Origin: an uncultured Blautia sp.
GTDB lineage: Bacteria; Bacillota; Clostridia; Lachnospirales; Lachnospiraceae
Direction: 5' to 3'
Length of the DNA stretch: 64,000 bases
Assembly: GCA_900539145.1 (NCBI GenBank)
Contig: UQAX01000001.1
Span: 50,273-114,272, forward strand
The position numbers and the translations under genes were made by a program. Each line of letters opens with the position of its first letter. Positions within the stretch are counted from its first letter, which is position 1. The notes beneath the pieces are model-generated. The model searched no databases, was not told where the DNA came from, and saw only the letters and a program-made list of their open reading frames with translations. Positions 32,727 through 40,693 of this stretch are shown here, piece after piece.

Positions 32727-34139
32727 TTATACCGGATATGCTCCGTTTTCTGTATCAGCTTCCTTTGGATCTACCTTCGTCTGCTGTGCTTCTCTGTATT
32801 TGAAGAAATCTGTTGCTACCTGTGGGAACAGTGCATAAGATAATACGTCCTCTTCCTGTTCAGACCACTGTGCCATTTCTCCTCTTAATGTATCAAGCTC
32901 AGGTTCCAGTAAATCAGCCGGACGGCATGTGATTACTTCTGTATCACCGATACATTTCTTCTGTACTTCTTTATCAAACGGTTTTACAGTTGCACCGTAT
33001 TTTCCGCTTAACACGTCTTTTGTTTCTTTTGTAACCATTTTGTAACGTTCACCCATGATTACGTTAAATACAGCCTGTGTACCAACGATCTGAGAGGATG
33101 GTGTTACAAGCGGCGGTTCTCCAAGGTCTTTACGTACTCTTGGCACTTCTTCCAGAACATCATAGAATTTATCTTCTGCATGCTGTTCTTTTAACTGGGA
33201 TGTTAAGTTGGATAACATACCGCCCGGTACCTGATACAGTAAAGTTTTGATATTTACGCCTAAGTTCTTTGGATTTAACAGACCGCTGTCTAAAGCTTCG
33301 TCACGAATTGGACGGAAGTAATCAGCAATTTCAGCCAATAACTGCTGATCAAAGCCTGTATCGTAAGGTGTTCCTTTGAATGTTTCAACCATAACTTCTG
33401 TTGCCGGCTGAGATGTTCCCAGTGCGAATGGAGAGATTGCTGTATCGATAACGTCAACACCTGCTTCTACTGCTTTTAAGTAAGTCATGGAAGCAACACC
33501 GGAAGTATAGTGTGTATGAAGCTGAATTGGAATATCAACTGCTTCTTTTAATGCTGTTACAAGCTCTGTTGCTTTGTATGGAAGCAACAAACCTGCCATA
33601 TCTTTGATACAGATAGAATTTGCACCCATATCTTCTACTTTTTTCGCCATATCTACCCAGTAATCTAAGGTATAAGCATCACCTAATGTGTAAGATAAGG
33701 CAACCTGAGCATGACCTTTTTCTTTGTTTGCTGCTTTTACTGCTGTCTGTAAGTTACGAAGGTCATTTAAGCAGTCGAAAATACGGATAATATCAATACC
33801 GTTTGCAATAGATTTCTGAACGAAATATTCTACTACGTCGTCTGCATAAGGACGATACCCTAAGATATTCTGTCCACGGAATAACATCTGTAATTTTGTG
33901 TTTTTAAATCCGTCACGGAATTTACGAAGTCTTTCCCATGGATCTTCTTTTAAGAAACGCAGGGAAGCATCAAAGGTAGCGCCACCCCAACATTCTACGG
34001 AATGGTATCCTACTTTATCCAGTTTTTCTACAATAGGAAGCATCTGCTCTGTTGTCATTCTTGTAGCAATCAGAGACTGATGAGCATCACGCAGAATTGT
34101 TTCAGTAATTTTAATTGGTTTTTTCACTACTTCTGCCAT
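32727..34139 (-). CDS. oadA: Oxaloacetate decarboxylase alpha / 5S carboxyltransferase subunit (biotin domain separate)
   Basis: 470-residue TIM-barrel carboxyltransferase that moves CO2 from oxaloacetate to biotin. It has DAHQSLIATRMT near 20-31, the metal site with LHTHYTSG (near 208-215) and the carbamylated lysine motif CIKDMAGLL near 179-187, then a C-terminal PYC_OADA helix bundle. It lacks the biotin-carrying domain fused in classical OadA, so it resembles the transcarboxylase 5S or PycB form and must use the separate carrier at 35391. Start at 34139 with GGAGG upstream. Last gene of the operon before a terminator. Confidence 0.92.
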   Translation of the reverse strand: MAEVVKKPIKITETILRDAHQSLIATRMTTEQMLPIVEKLDKVGYHSVECWGGATFDASLRFLKEDPWERLRKFRDGFKNTKLQMLFRGQNILGYRPYADDVVEYFVQKSIANGIDIIRIFDCLNDLRNLQTAVKAANKEKGHAQVALSYTLGDAYTLDYWVDMAKKVEDMGANSICIKDMAGLLLPYKATELVTALKEAVDIPIQLHTHYTSGVASMTYLKAVEAGVDVIDTAISPFALGTSQPATEVMVETFKGTPYDTGFDQQLLAEIADYFRPIRDEALDSGLLNPKNLGVNIKTLLYQVPGGMLSNLTSQLKEQHAEDKFYDVLEEVPRVRKDLGEPPLVTPSSQIVGTQAVFNVIMGERYKMVTKETKDVLSGKYGATVKPFDKEVQKKCIGDTEVITCRPADLLEPELDTLRGEMAQWSEQEEDVLSYALFPQVATDFFKYREAQQTKVDPKEADTENGAYPV

Positions 34140-34169
34140 CTTTTTTTCCTCCATTTTATTCATCTTGGA

Positions 34170-35318
34170 TTAAACTCCAAAAATCGCCATAAAAGTACCT
34201 GCCGCTACGGCTGTACCGATAACACCTGCAACGTTTGGTCCCATAGCGTGCATCAACAGGAAGTTTGTCGGGTCTGCTTCTGCACCGACCTTCTGTGAAA
34301 CACGGGCTGCCATTGGAACAGCAGACACACCTGCGGAACCAATCAGAGGGTTAATCTTGCCATGTGTAAGCTTACACATCAGCTTACCAAACAGAACACC
34401 TCCGGCTGTACCGAATATGAAAGCGATAAGACCTAATAATACGATTTTAAGCGTATCTAATTTCAGGAATGCTTCTGCACTTGTAGATGCACCTACGGAT
34501 GTACCAAGTAAGATAACTACAATGTACATTAAAGCATTGGATGCTGTTTCTGTTAACTGTTTTACAACACCTGACTCTCTGAACAGGTTACCCAGCATTA
34601 ACATACCAACCAGCGGAGCTGTTGTTGGCAGAATTAAACATACAACAACGGTGATGATGATTGGGAACAGGATTTTTTCCAGTTTGGATACCGGACGAAG
34701 CTGTTCCATTTTAATCTTTCTTTCTTCCTCTGTTGTAAAGAGTTTCATAATCGGAGGCTGGATAATCGGTACTAAGGACATATAAGAATATGCCGCTACC
34801 GCAATCGCTCCCATCAAGCCCGTCTGTCCCAGCTTACCTGCAAGGAAGATAGAGGTCGGACCGTCCGCACCACCGATAATGGAAATTGCTGCTGCTGCTT
34901 TTCCGTTAAATCCTAAGAGGATTGCAAGGAAGTATGCAACATAAATTCCGAGCTGTGCTGCCGCACCTAACAAAAAGCTCTTTGGATTTGCAATCAACGG
35001 ACCGAAGTCTGTCATAGCACCTACTCCAAGGAAAATCAGGGATGGAAGTACGCTCCATTCATCCAAAATATAGAAAATATGAAGGAGTCCTGCTACTCCG
35101 TTTGATGTTTCTTCTGCACTGGCCATAATATCCGGATAGATATTTACCAAAAGCATACCAAATGCAATGGGAACCAGCAAAAGCGGTTCAAATCCTTTTT
35201 TAATGGCAAGATACAAAAAGACAAATGCCACTAAAATCATAATCAGGTTTCCCACTGTCAGATTCATAAAGGCTGTCTGTCCAATCAGGTTTGACACTGT
35301 ATCTGCAATGTTAGACAT
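34170..35318 (-). CDS. oadB: Sodium-translocating decarboxylase beta subunit
   Basis: Membrane carboxybiotin decarboxylase that couples CO2 release to Na+ export. 382 residues, about nine to eleven helices. Family signatures are FLGVGAMTDFGPLIANPKS near 89-107, the sodium-site region SIIGGADGPTSIFLAGKLG near 147-165, and the late SAGVSAVPMAARVSQ and MHAMGPNVAGVIG near 337-375. The start is at 35318, with GGGAGG before it. It lies between the biotin carrier and oadA. Confidence 0.95.
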   Translation of the reverse strand: MSNIADTVSNLIGQTAFMNLTVGNLIMILVAFVFLYLAIKKGFEPLLLVPIAFGMLLVNIYPDIMASAEETSNGVAGLLHIFYILDEWSVLPSLIFLGVGAMTDFGPLIANPKSFLLGAAAQLGIYVAYFLAILLGFNGKAAAAISIIGGADGPTSIFLAGKLGQTGLMGAIAVAAYSYMSLVPIIQPPIMKLFTTEEERKIKMEQLRPVSKLEKILFPIIITVVVCLILPTTAPLVGMLMLGNLFRESGVVKQLTETASNALMYIVVILLGTSVGASTSAEAFLKLDTLKIVLLGLIAFIFGTAGGVLFGKLMCKLTHGKINPLIGSAGVSAVPMAARVSQKVGAEADPTNFLLMHAMGPNVAGVIGTAVAAGTFMAIFGV

Positions 35319-35390
35319 TTTTTTACCTCCCATTTATTTATATTGCACAGGAATTTCTCCTGTCTTGGGAATTTACACTGTATGCAAATT

Positions 35391-35762
35391 CTAATTCATA
35401 GATGCCAGAACAGCGCCGTTATCTACGGAGTCACCTACTGCAACATTAATGCTTGCAACTGTTCCGTCCTGAGGTGCAACAACTGGGATTTCCATTTTCA
35501 TAGCTTCCAGAATTACAATCGCATCACCTGCTTTTAAAGCCTGTCCTACATTTGCTTCGATTTTGCAAACTTTTCCCGGTACAGAAGCTTTTACTTCAAC
35601 AGCGCCTGCTGCGGAAGCTGCTGCCGGTTTTGCTGCTGGTGCAGCTTTTGGAGCTGCCTTCGGAGCTGCTTTTGGTGCAGCAGCCGGTGCGCCATTTCCA
35701 GCTGTTTCTTCAACTGTTACATCGTATGCAACGCCATTTACTGTAATTGTATAAGATTTCAT
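35391..35762 (-). CDS. Biotin carboxyl carrier protein of the decarboxylase
   Basis: 123 residues: a short N-terminal beta segment (MKSYTITVNGVAYDVTVEE), an Ala/Pro/Lys-rich flexible linker (about 22-50; repeated AAPK units), and a C-terminal biotinyl domain with the EAMKM motif near 89-93, where Lys receives biotin. It carries CO2 between the soluble carboxyltransferases and OadB. Matches GcdC/MmdC or transcarboxylase 1.3S carriers. The repeat-like linker DNA makes length variation between strains likely. Confidence 0.94.
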   Translation of the reverse strand: MKSYTITVNGVAYDVTVEETAGNGAPAAAPKAAPKAAPKAAPAAKPAAASAAGAVEVKASVPGKVCKIEANVGQALKAGDAIVILEAMKMEIPVVAPQDGTVASINVAVGDSVDNGAVLASMN

Positions 35763-35787
35763 ATTCTTTTCCTCCTACGAGCTTAGC

Positions 35788-36546
35788 CTATCGCCAATTT
35801 CTTTTATTTGATTTTCTGATAGAACGTACTACAAACGCATCTGTTGAAGTATTTTCGGATGCTGCGATTGCTGCTGCAATTACTGCTACCAATGTCTGAT
35901 CATCTGTCAGATTTTCTTCAACAGCTTCTTCCACAGCCGGCTGTACAGGTGTCGGAGCCGGTGTTGGTTCTGCTTCTTTCTTTTTACCAAATCCTTCTAC
36001 GAATTTTGGAATGTATTTCATCAAAGAAATAACAAAACTTAAGAAGATAAGCATCAAAAATACAATAACAAGACCGATTACCGTATTAATTCCCGCTTCC
36101 TGCATTTTCTCTGCCATTGAATAGTCAGCGCTGAAGCCTACGGATTTTCCTGCAAGCTTAATGTCATAAACAATCTGTACATCAGCGTCTCTCTTTTCAA
36201 AGTCACCTTCCAGTGTTACAACATAGTTGCTTCCGTCTTTCTTAATTGCTTTTTCCGGTGATGTCGCTTTCAGTTCAATAAAGCTTCCCAATTCTTCATA
36301 GGAGTCAAGCCATGAAGTAAAAGCGCTCTTAGAAAAATCATCAATATTTGGATTTTCTTCTAAAACCTGTTCCAGCTCATCCGGATTGCTCTGTGTCAAT
36401 GTCTCAATAACATTTACACTGCTGTCATAGAGATTTTGAGCTACTGTTGCGTTGATTTCGTCCTTTGTAGAACCGCAGGCAGTTAAGGACACTGCCAGAA
36501 TTCCCACTGAAACTAAACTACCTAATTTTTTCCATGTCTGCTTCAT
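35788..36546 (-). CDS. OadG-family subunit with lipoprotein N-terminal domain
   Basis: 252 residues. It starts with a lipoprotein signal (basic MKQTWKK, hydrophobic core, lipobox LTAC with Cys24), followed by an extracytoplasmic DUF3887-like domain (about 30-135), one membrane helix (about 145-168), then a cytoplasmic Pro/Glu-rich linker (EPTPAPTPVQP) and a conserved end with TDDQTLVAVIAAAIAASE and VVRSIRKSN typical of Oad gamma/delta subunits. Classical OadG is about 80 residues with only the helix and tail, so this is an enlarged, probably lipid-anchored form. It likely assembles the pump at the membrane. Confidence 0.85.
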   Translation of the reverse strand: MKQTWKKLGSLVSVGILAVSLTACGSTKDEINATVAQNLYDSSVNVIETLTQSNPDELEQVLEENPNIDDFSKSAFTSWLDSYEELGSFIELKATSPEKAIKKDGSNYVVTLEGDFEKRDADVQIVYDIKLAGKSVGFSADYSMAEKMQEAGINTVIGLVIVFLMLIFLSFVISLMKYIPKFVEGFGKKKEAEPTPAPTPVQPAVEEAVEENLTDDQTLVAVIAAAIAASENTSTDAFVVRSIRKSNKRNWR

Positions 36547-36561
36547 ATTAATTCACCTCGC

Positions 36562-37998
36562 TTAAACCGTGCCATGTTTTTTGCTAGGACGATTTTCTCT
36601 CTTTGTGAATAACATTTCAAAAGCACCAATCACATATTTTCTTGTATCTTCTGCCTGAATAATTGTGTCTACATATCCTCTCTTAGCTGCGGAAAGTGCG
36701 CTGGACTGTAACATTGCATATTCTGCTGCTTTTTCATTGATTGTAGCAGCGTCTGCATCTGCATACATAATTTTTGCAGCCAGTTTTGCATCCATCATAC
36801 CAATCTGTGCGTTCGGCCATGCGAATACCATATCCGCACCGGTAGATTTGCTGTTCATTGTAAGGTAAGCGCTTCCGAAAGCTTCTCCTACCACTACGTT
36901 TACTTTTGGAACTGTTGCACTGATATAAGCGTTTGTAAGCTCTGCTGCACTTCTTGCCATATTTGACTCAGAGCATTTTGTAGCCTTATAGCCTTTTACG
37001 TTTGTCAAAGTTAAAACAGGAATATCAAAAGCATCACAGAATTTTACGAATTCAGCAGCTTTTTTACATCCTCTTGCTGATAAAACTTTTTCAAAGGTTT
37101 CTGTTTTTTCGCCTTCTTCATTGTAAAGCTCGCTTCTGTTTGCAACGCATCCAACGGTTGCTCCGTTTAAACGGATAAATCCTGTAACCATGTCTTTTGC
37201 ATATTCTGCTTTTACTTCGAAGAATTCCTGATTGTCCGCAATCTGAGAAAGTGCAATAGAAGTATCTCCTGCACAGTTTTCCAGTTCAGGGCAAACACGG
37301 TTTAAGTCATCTGTACATTCGATGTAAGAAGAATTGTCTTCAAAGTTAGATGGCAGCATAGAAACTAATTCTCTCATCTGAGCCAGAATATCTTCTTCGC
37401 TTCCCATTACATCTACAAGACCTGCATGCTCGCTCTGATAAGCTGCGCTGGAAGTATCGCATTTGGAAATTTCATTTCCTTCCAAAGCATTTGGTGCATT
37501 TACAAAGAGTCTTCCTTTGTTTGCTTCCATAAATGTGAAATCTGTCAAAGCAGGAACAACTGCCAAGCCACCGCCACATGTACCAAAGATACCTGTAATC
37601 TGTGGAATTACTCCTGACGCCATAACCTGTTTTGTGTAAATTTCACCAAAAGCATTTAATGCGTCTGTTGCTTCCTGCAGTCTTAAGCCTGCACAATCAA
37701 GCAGTCCGATAATCGGTGCGCCTGTTTTCATTGCCAAGTCATACAGATTTGTGATTTTTTTTGCGTGCATTTCGCCGATAGAACCGTTTAACACGGAAAC
37801 ATCCTGGCTGTAAACATATACCAGGCTGCCGTCAATCACACCATATCCGGTGATAACACCGTCTGCCGGTGTTTCTTTTTCAGATAAGTTGAAATCTGTG
37901 TTTCTGGCTGTTACATAGCCGCCAATTTCAACAAAACTGTTCTCATCAAGCAAAGAAGCAATTCTTTTACCTGCTAAGGTTTGTGCTGTACTACTCAT
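36562..37998 (-). CDS. Acyl-CoA carboxyltransferase subunit (methylmalonyl-CoA decarboxylase alpha / 12S-like)
   Basis: 478 residues of the AccD/MmdA carboxyltransferase type with two crotonase-like halves. The N-half has GVITGYGVIDGSLVYVYSQD near 45-64 and GIFGTCGGGLAVVPAL near 137-152; the C-half has GEAFGSAYLTMNSKS and ADMVFAWPNAQIG near 379-408, forming the CoA pocket and oxyanion hole. It should transfer CO2 from an acyl-CoA (methylmalonyl-, malonyl- or glutaconyl-CoA, not decided here) to biotin. It is the first gene of the five-gene operon, with a long leader and a clear promoter. Together with oadA, the complex has both halves of a transcarboxylase. Confidence 0.88.
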   Translation of the reverse strand: MSSTAQTLAGKRIASLLDENSFVEIGGYVTARNTDFNLSEKETPADGVITGYGVIDGSLVYVYSQDVSVLNGSIGEMHAKKITNLYDLAMKTGAPIIGLLDCAGLRLQEATDALNAFGEIYTKQVMASGVIPQITGIFGTCGGGLAVVPALTDFTFMEANKGRLFVNAPNALEGNEISKCDTSSAAYQSEHAGLVDVMGSEEDILAQMRELVSMLPSNFEDNSSYIECTDDLNRVCPELENCAGDTSIALSQIADNQEFFEVKAEYAKDMVTGFIRLNGATVGCVANRSELYNEEGEKTETFEKVLSARGCKKAAEFVKFCDAFDIPVLTLTNVKGYKATKCSESNMARSAAELTNAYISATVPKVNVVVGEAFGSAYLTMNSKSTGADMVFAWPNAQIGMMDAKLAAKIMYADADAATINEKAAEYAMLQSSALSAAKRGYVDTIIQAEDTRKYVIGAFEMLFTKRENRPSKKHGTV

Positions 37999-37999
37999 T

Positions 38000-38178
38000 A
38001 ATCAGCCCTCCATTTAATTTTTATTTTAACAGCAAAAATCCATTGCAAAATCAATAAATTCCATGCTGTTCACCGGGATTTCTGCACTGCTTCTGTGAGT
38101 TTTTTCCGGTTTTTTGCAGAAATCACCTTGTGTTACTGCATCGCAATAGATTGTTAAAACCAATTTCTGCCGATTTTA
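38000..38178 (-). promoter_or_regulatory. Structured leader of the decarboxylase operon, possible attenuator
   Basis: The transcript leader of about 170 bases contains three complementary elements on the minus strand: GCAGAAAT (38163-38170), GATTTCTGC (38116-38124) and GCAGAAATC (38077-38085). The middle one can pair with either neighbour, so two exclusive hairpins are possible. No known riboswitch was recognised, and no clear T run follows the second hairpin. Confidence 0.45.
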
Positions 38179-38207
38179 ATTGTACTCTGTTTCGTACTTT
38201 TTTTCAA
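38179..38207 (-). promoter_or_regulatory. Sigma-A promoter of the decarboxylase operon
   Basis: Minus-strand TTGAAA and TACAAT with a 17-base spacer. It lies between the unknown gene at 38236 and the operon and gives an unusually long leader. Confidence 0.65.
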
Positions 38208-38235
38208 TACTTTTTGACAAAGTTTTAACTCGAAT

Positions 38236-38856
38236 TTACAGGCTTTCTTTCCTTCCCCAGATTTTTCCTCCCTCTTTCAGACAGGGATATAAAAAATCGT
38301 AAGTTCCGTTTTTCTGTATCTCAATATTTTGTCCTTCTGCCCAGAAAAATGCTGCACAAATATAGGCAGACGGAAGAAGGGGAATACCCCTGTATTTTTC
38401 TGCCACACCGCATATTTTTTCAAAAGGAACAGACTTCTCTTTTACCAGAAATCCATATTCCCTCCCAATGCTTTTCTGAAACAGATAAACAAAGGCAATC
38501 CATGCTTTTTCTCCTCTGGGTGTGGGAGAGTTTCTGATTTCTTCCAATAACCCCAGAAGAATTTGAGCATTTTCTCTTTCCTCTTTCTCTAAATATTCCC
38601 AAAATGCTCCCTTTTGATAAGTACTTTTTTCTGCTGCTGATAAAATATATTCTTTCCAGTCCCTCTCCATTGTCCTCAGCATTTCTCCTGCCTTTGGATT
38701 TTTACAAAGAGCATACAAAAGAAAATACGTCACATCTATATAATGCCCCTTTTCTCTTTGTAATTCCTCGCAATATGAACCTTCTTCTCTCAGAAAAGAT
38801 ACCTCCGCTTTTGTAGAAAAATATAGGCCTTGAAATAAAATCCCCTGCGTTCTCAT
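38236..38856 (-). CDS. Hypothetical protein, unrecognised (206 residues)
   Basis: Mostly helical soluble protein with no signal peptide or clear membrane segment. Notable stretches are DVTYFLLYALCKNPKAGEML, RGEKAWIAFVYLFQKSIG and IPLLPSAYICAAFFWAEGQN. AAGAGG lies 6 bases before the ATG, and codon use looks like its neighbours. It has no apparent terminator and would read toward the decarboxylase operon. I do not recognise the family; it may be lineage-specific. It is flanked by 243 bases upstream and 229 downstream without other genes. Confidence 0.5.
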   Translation of the reverse strand: MRTQGILFQGLYFSTKAEVSFLREEGSYCEELQREKGHYIDVTYFLLYALCKNPKAGEMLRTMERDWKEYILSAAEKSTYQKGAFWEYLEKEERENAQILLGLLEEIRNSPTPRGEKAWIAFVYLFQKSIGREYGFLVKEKSVPFEKICGVAEKYRGIPLLPSAYICAAFFWAEGQNIEIQKNGTYDFLYPCLKEGGKIWGRKESL

Positions 38857-39049
38857 ATAACCTCTTTTCTGCCTGTATTAAATTTTGAAATGGATAATTC
38901 GGATAAGATGAAAATTCAGATATGATTTAGAAATTGAATACAGACTTGTGTTTTCTCTATTTTACTACAAAATAAGCTTTCTCTCAACTGCTAATTTTTC
39001 TGTGCGGAGCATTTTTGTTCCATAGGACGCAATTTCCTATGAAATAAAA

Positions 39050-39091
39050 AAGGTCATAAACCACTTTCTTCTTCCCAAGTGATTTATGACC
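39050..39091 (-). terminator. tyrS terminator
   Basis: Minus-strand GGTCATAAATCACTT and AAGTGGTTTATGACC arms enclose GGGAAGAAG and are followed by TTTTTTATTT. Confidence 0.85.
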
Positions 39092-39099
39092 TGACTTTC

Positions 39100-40320
39100 T
39101 TATAATGTTACTTTTCTGAAGTTTTTCTTTCCTTTTTTCAGCACAATTCCATCGCCCTGTAATTTTTCTCCTGCAACCAGATGTTTAATATCTGTAACCT
39201 TCTCTCCGTCAATAGACACACCGCCCTGTTCAATGGCACGTCTTGCCTCGGAACGTGTATTTGCCAGTCCGCTTTTGTGTAACAGAGAAATCAAATCAAT
39301 ATTTCCGTCTACAAGGTCAGCTTCTTCGATTTTTGCTGACGGCATGTTTGCTGCATTTCCGCTGCTGAACAACGCTCTTGCAGCTTCCTGCGCTTTTTCC
39401 GCTTCTTCTTTTCCGTGTACTAAGGCAGTTAATTCGTAAGCTAAAATTTCTTTTGCTTTATTTAACTGGCTTCCTTCCCATTTATCCATTTCGTCAATCT
39501 GTTCCAATGGAAGGAAAGTAAGCATACGAATACATTTTAATACGTCTGCATCTGCCACGTTTCTCCAGTACTGATAGAAATCAAACGGAGATGTTTTATT
39601 CGGGTCTAACCAAACTGCTCCTGACTGTGTTTTACCCATTTTTTTGCCTTCGGAATTTAAAAGCAGAGTAATGGTCATTGCACAGGCATTTTTGCCTAAT
39701 TTTCTGCGAATTAACTCTGTTCCGCCCAGCATGTTGCTCCACTGGTCATCTCCGCCGAACTGCATATTACAGCCGTATTTCTGGTACAACATATAGAAGT
39801 CGTAGCTCTGCATAATCATGTAGTTAAATTCCAAAAAGCTCAGACCTTTTTCCATACGCTGTTTGTAACATTCTGCTGTCAGCATACGGTTTACGGAGAA
39901 ATGAGGTCCTACTTCTCTTAACAGCTCTACATAATTCAAATCTAAAAGCCAGTCCGCATTGTTTACCATCATTGCTTTTCCTTCAGAAAAGTCAATAAAA
40001 CGTTCCATCTGCTTTTTGAAGCAGTCACAGTTGTGCTGGATAATCTCCGGTGTCATCATGGAACGCATATCGCTTCTTCCTGACGGGTCTCCGATATAGC
40101 CTGTTCCTCCGCCAATCAATGCGATTGGTTTATTTCCTGCCATCTGCAAACGTTTCATCAGACATAATGCCATAAAATGTCCTACATGAAGACTGTCAGC
40201 CGTAGGGTCAAAGCCAATGTAGAAGGTAGCCTTCCCATTGTTAATCAGTTCACGGATTTCTTCTTCATCTGTCACCTGAGCAATCAGGCCTCTGGCAACC
40301 AGTTCATCATAAATTTTCAT
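39100..40320 (-). CDS. tyrS: Tyrosyl-tRNA synthetase
   Basis: Class I synthetase that charges tRNA-Tyr, 406 residues. Signatures are FYIGFDPTADSLHVGHF (near 33-49, HVGH being the HIGH equivalent), the Tyr-binding region QMQFGGDDQWSNM (near 184-196, written NMQFGGDDQWSNM in the protein), KMSKS-like GKKMGKTQSG near 229-238 and a C-terminal S4 RNA-binding domain ending RKVTL. Monocistronic. Expression is controlled by a tyrosine T-box in the leader, so it rises when uncharged tRNA-Tyr accumulates. Confidence 0.97.
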   Translation of the reverse strand: MKIYDELVARGLIAQVTDEEEIRELINNGKATFYIGFDPTADSLHVGHFMALCLMKRLQMAGNKPIALIGGGTGYIGDPSGRSDMRSMMTPEIIQHNCDCFKKQMERFIDFSEGKAMMVNNADWLLDLNYVELLREVGPHFSVNRMLTAECYKQRMEKGLSFLEFNYMIMQSYDFYMLYQKYGCNMQFGGDDQWSNMLGGTELIRRKLGKNACAMTITLLLNSEGKKMGKTQSGAVWLDPNKTSPFDFYQYWRNVADADVLKCIRMLTFLPLEQIDEMDKWEGSQLNKAKEILAYELTALVHGKEEAEKAQEAARALFSSGNAANMPSAKIEEADLVDGNIDLISLLHKSGLANTRSEARRAIEQGGVSIDGEKVTDIKHLVAGEKLQGDGIVLKKGKKNFRKVTL

Positions 40321-40349
40321 TTCGTTTTCTCCCTTCTGTTTCTCTGAGG

Positions 40350-40660
40350 ACAGAATTTCTTATAAAATAAAAACACTCCCGTCCTCTTTATAATTATAAA
40401 AAGGACGAGAGCGATAAGCCTTCTCGTGTTACCACCTTTATTCACAGACAACTCGCATTGCCTGCCTCTGCAAGTACAGCCGAAGCGATACTCAAAATGC
40501 TATAACGTGCACCTTTCCGTCACAGCCTACTCATTTCTTTTCGGTGTGAAGCTCCGAGATGTATTCATTTCCAGCTTCCTGCGCGCCTCTCATCAGCCGG
40601 CTGCTTTCTGTGCATTCCCCTGAAAATTACTTCTTCTCATCTTTGCTTTTTCATTTACAG
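40350..40660 (-). promoter_or_regulatory. T-box riboswitch, tyrosine specifier
   Basis: Read on the minus strand, Stem I carries AAATGAATACATCTC with the Tyr specifier UAC at 40563-40561. The T-box is AAAGGTGGTAACACGAG (about 40422-40438), whose UGGU can pair with the ACCA end of tRNA-Tyr. The terminator follows: CTCTCGTCCT and AGGACGGGAG arms around an AT loop, then TTTTTATTTTAT. The antiterminator uses ACACGAGA with the TCTCGT arm. All parts of a transcriptional T-box are visible. Confidence 0.95.
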
Positions 40661-40664
40661 CAAC

Positions 40665-40693
40665 AGTATACAAATTTCCTCTATGGTTGTCAA
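40665..40693 (-). promoter_or_regulatory. Strong promoter of tyrS
   Basis: Perfect TTGACA and TATACT with a 17-base spacer on the minus strand. The -35 box overlaps the stop codon of the preceding flavoprotein gene. Confidence 0.85.

Noticed and set aside
35580..35700. The Ala/Pro/Lys-coding repeat in the biotin carrier gene as a tandem repeat element.
   Set aside because: It is the normal flexible linker of biotin carrier proteins, coded by similar codons.
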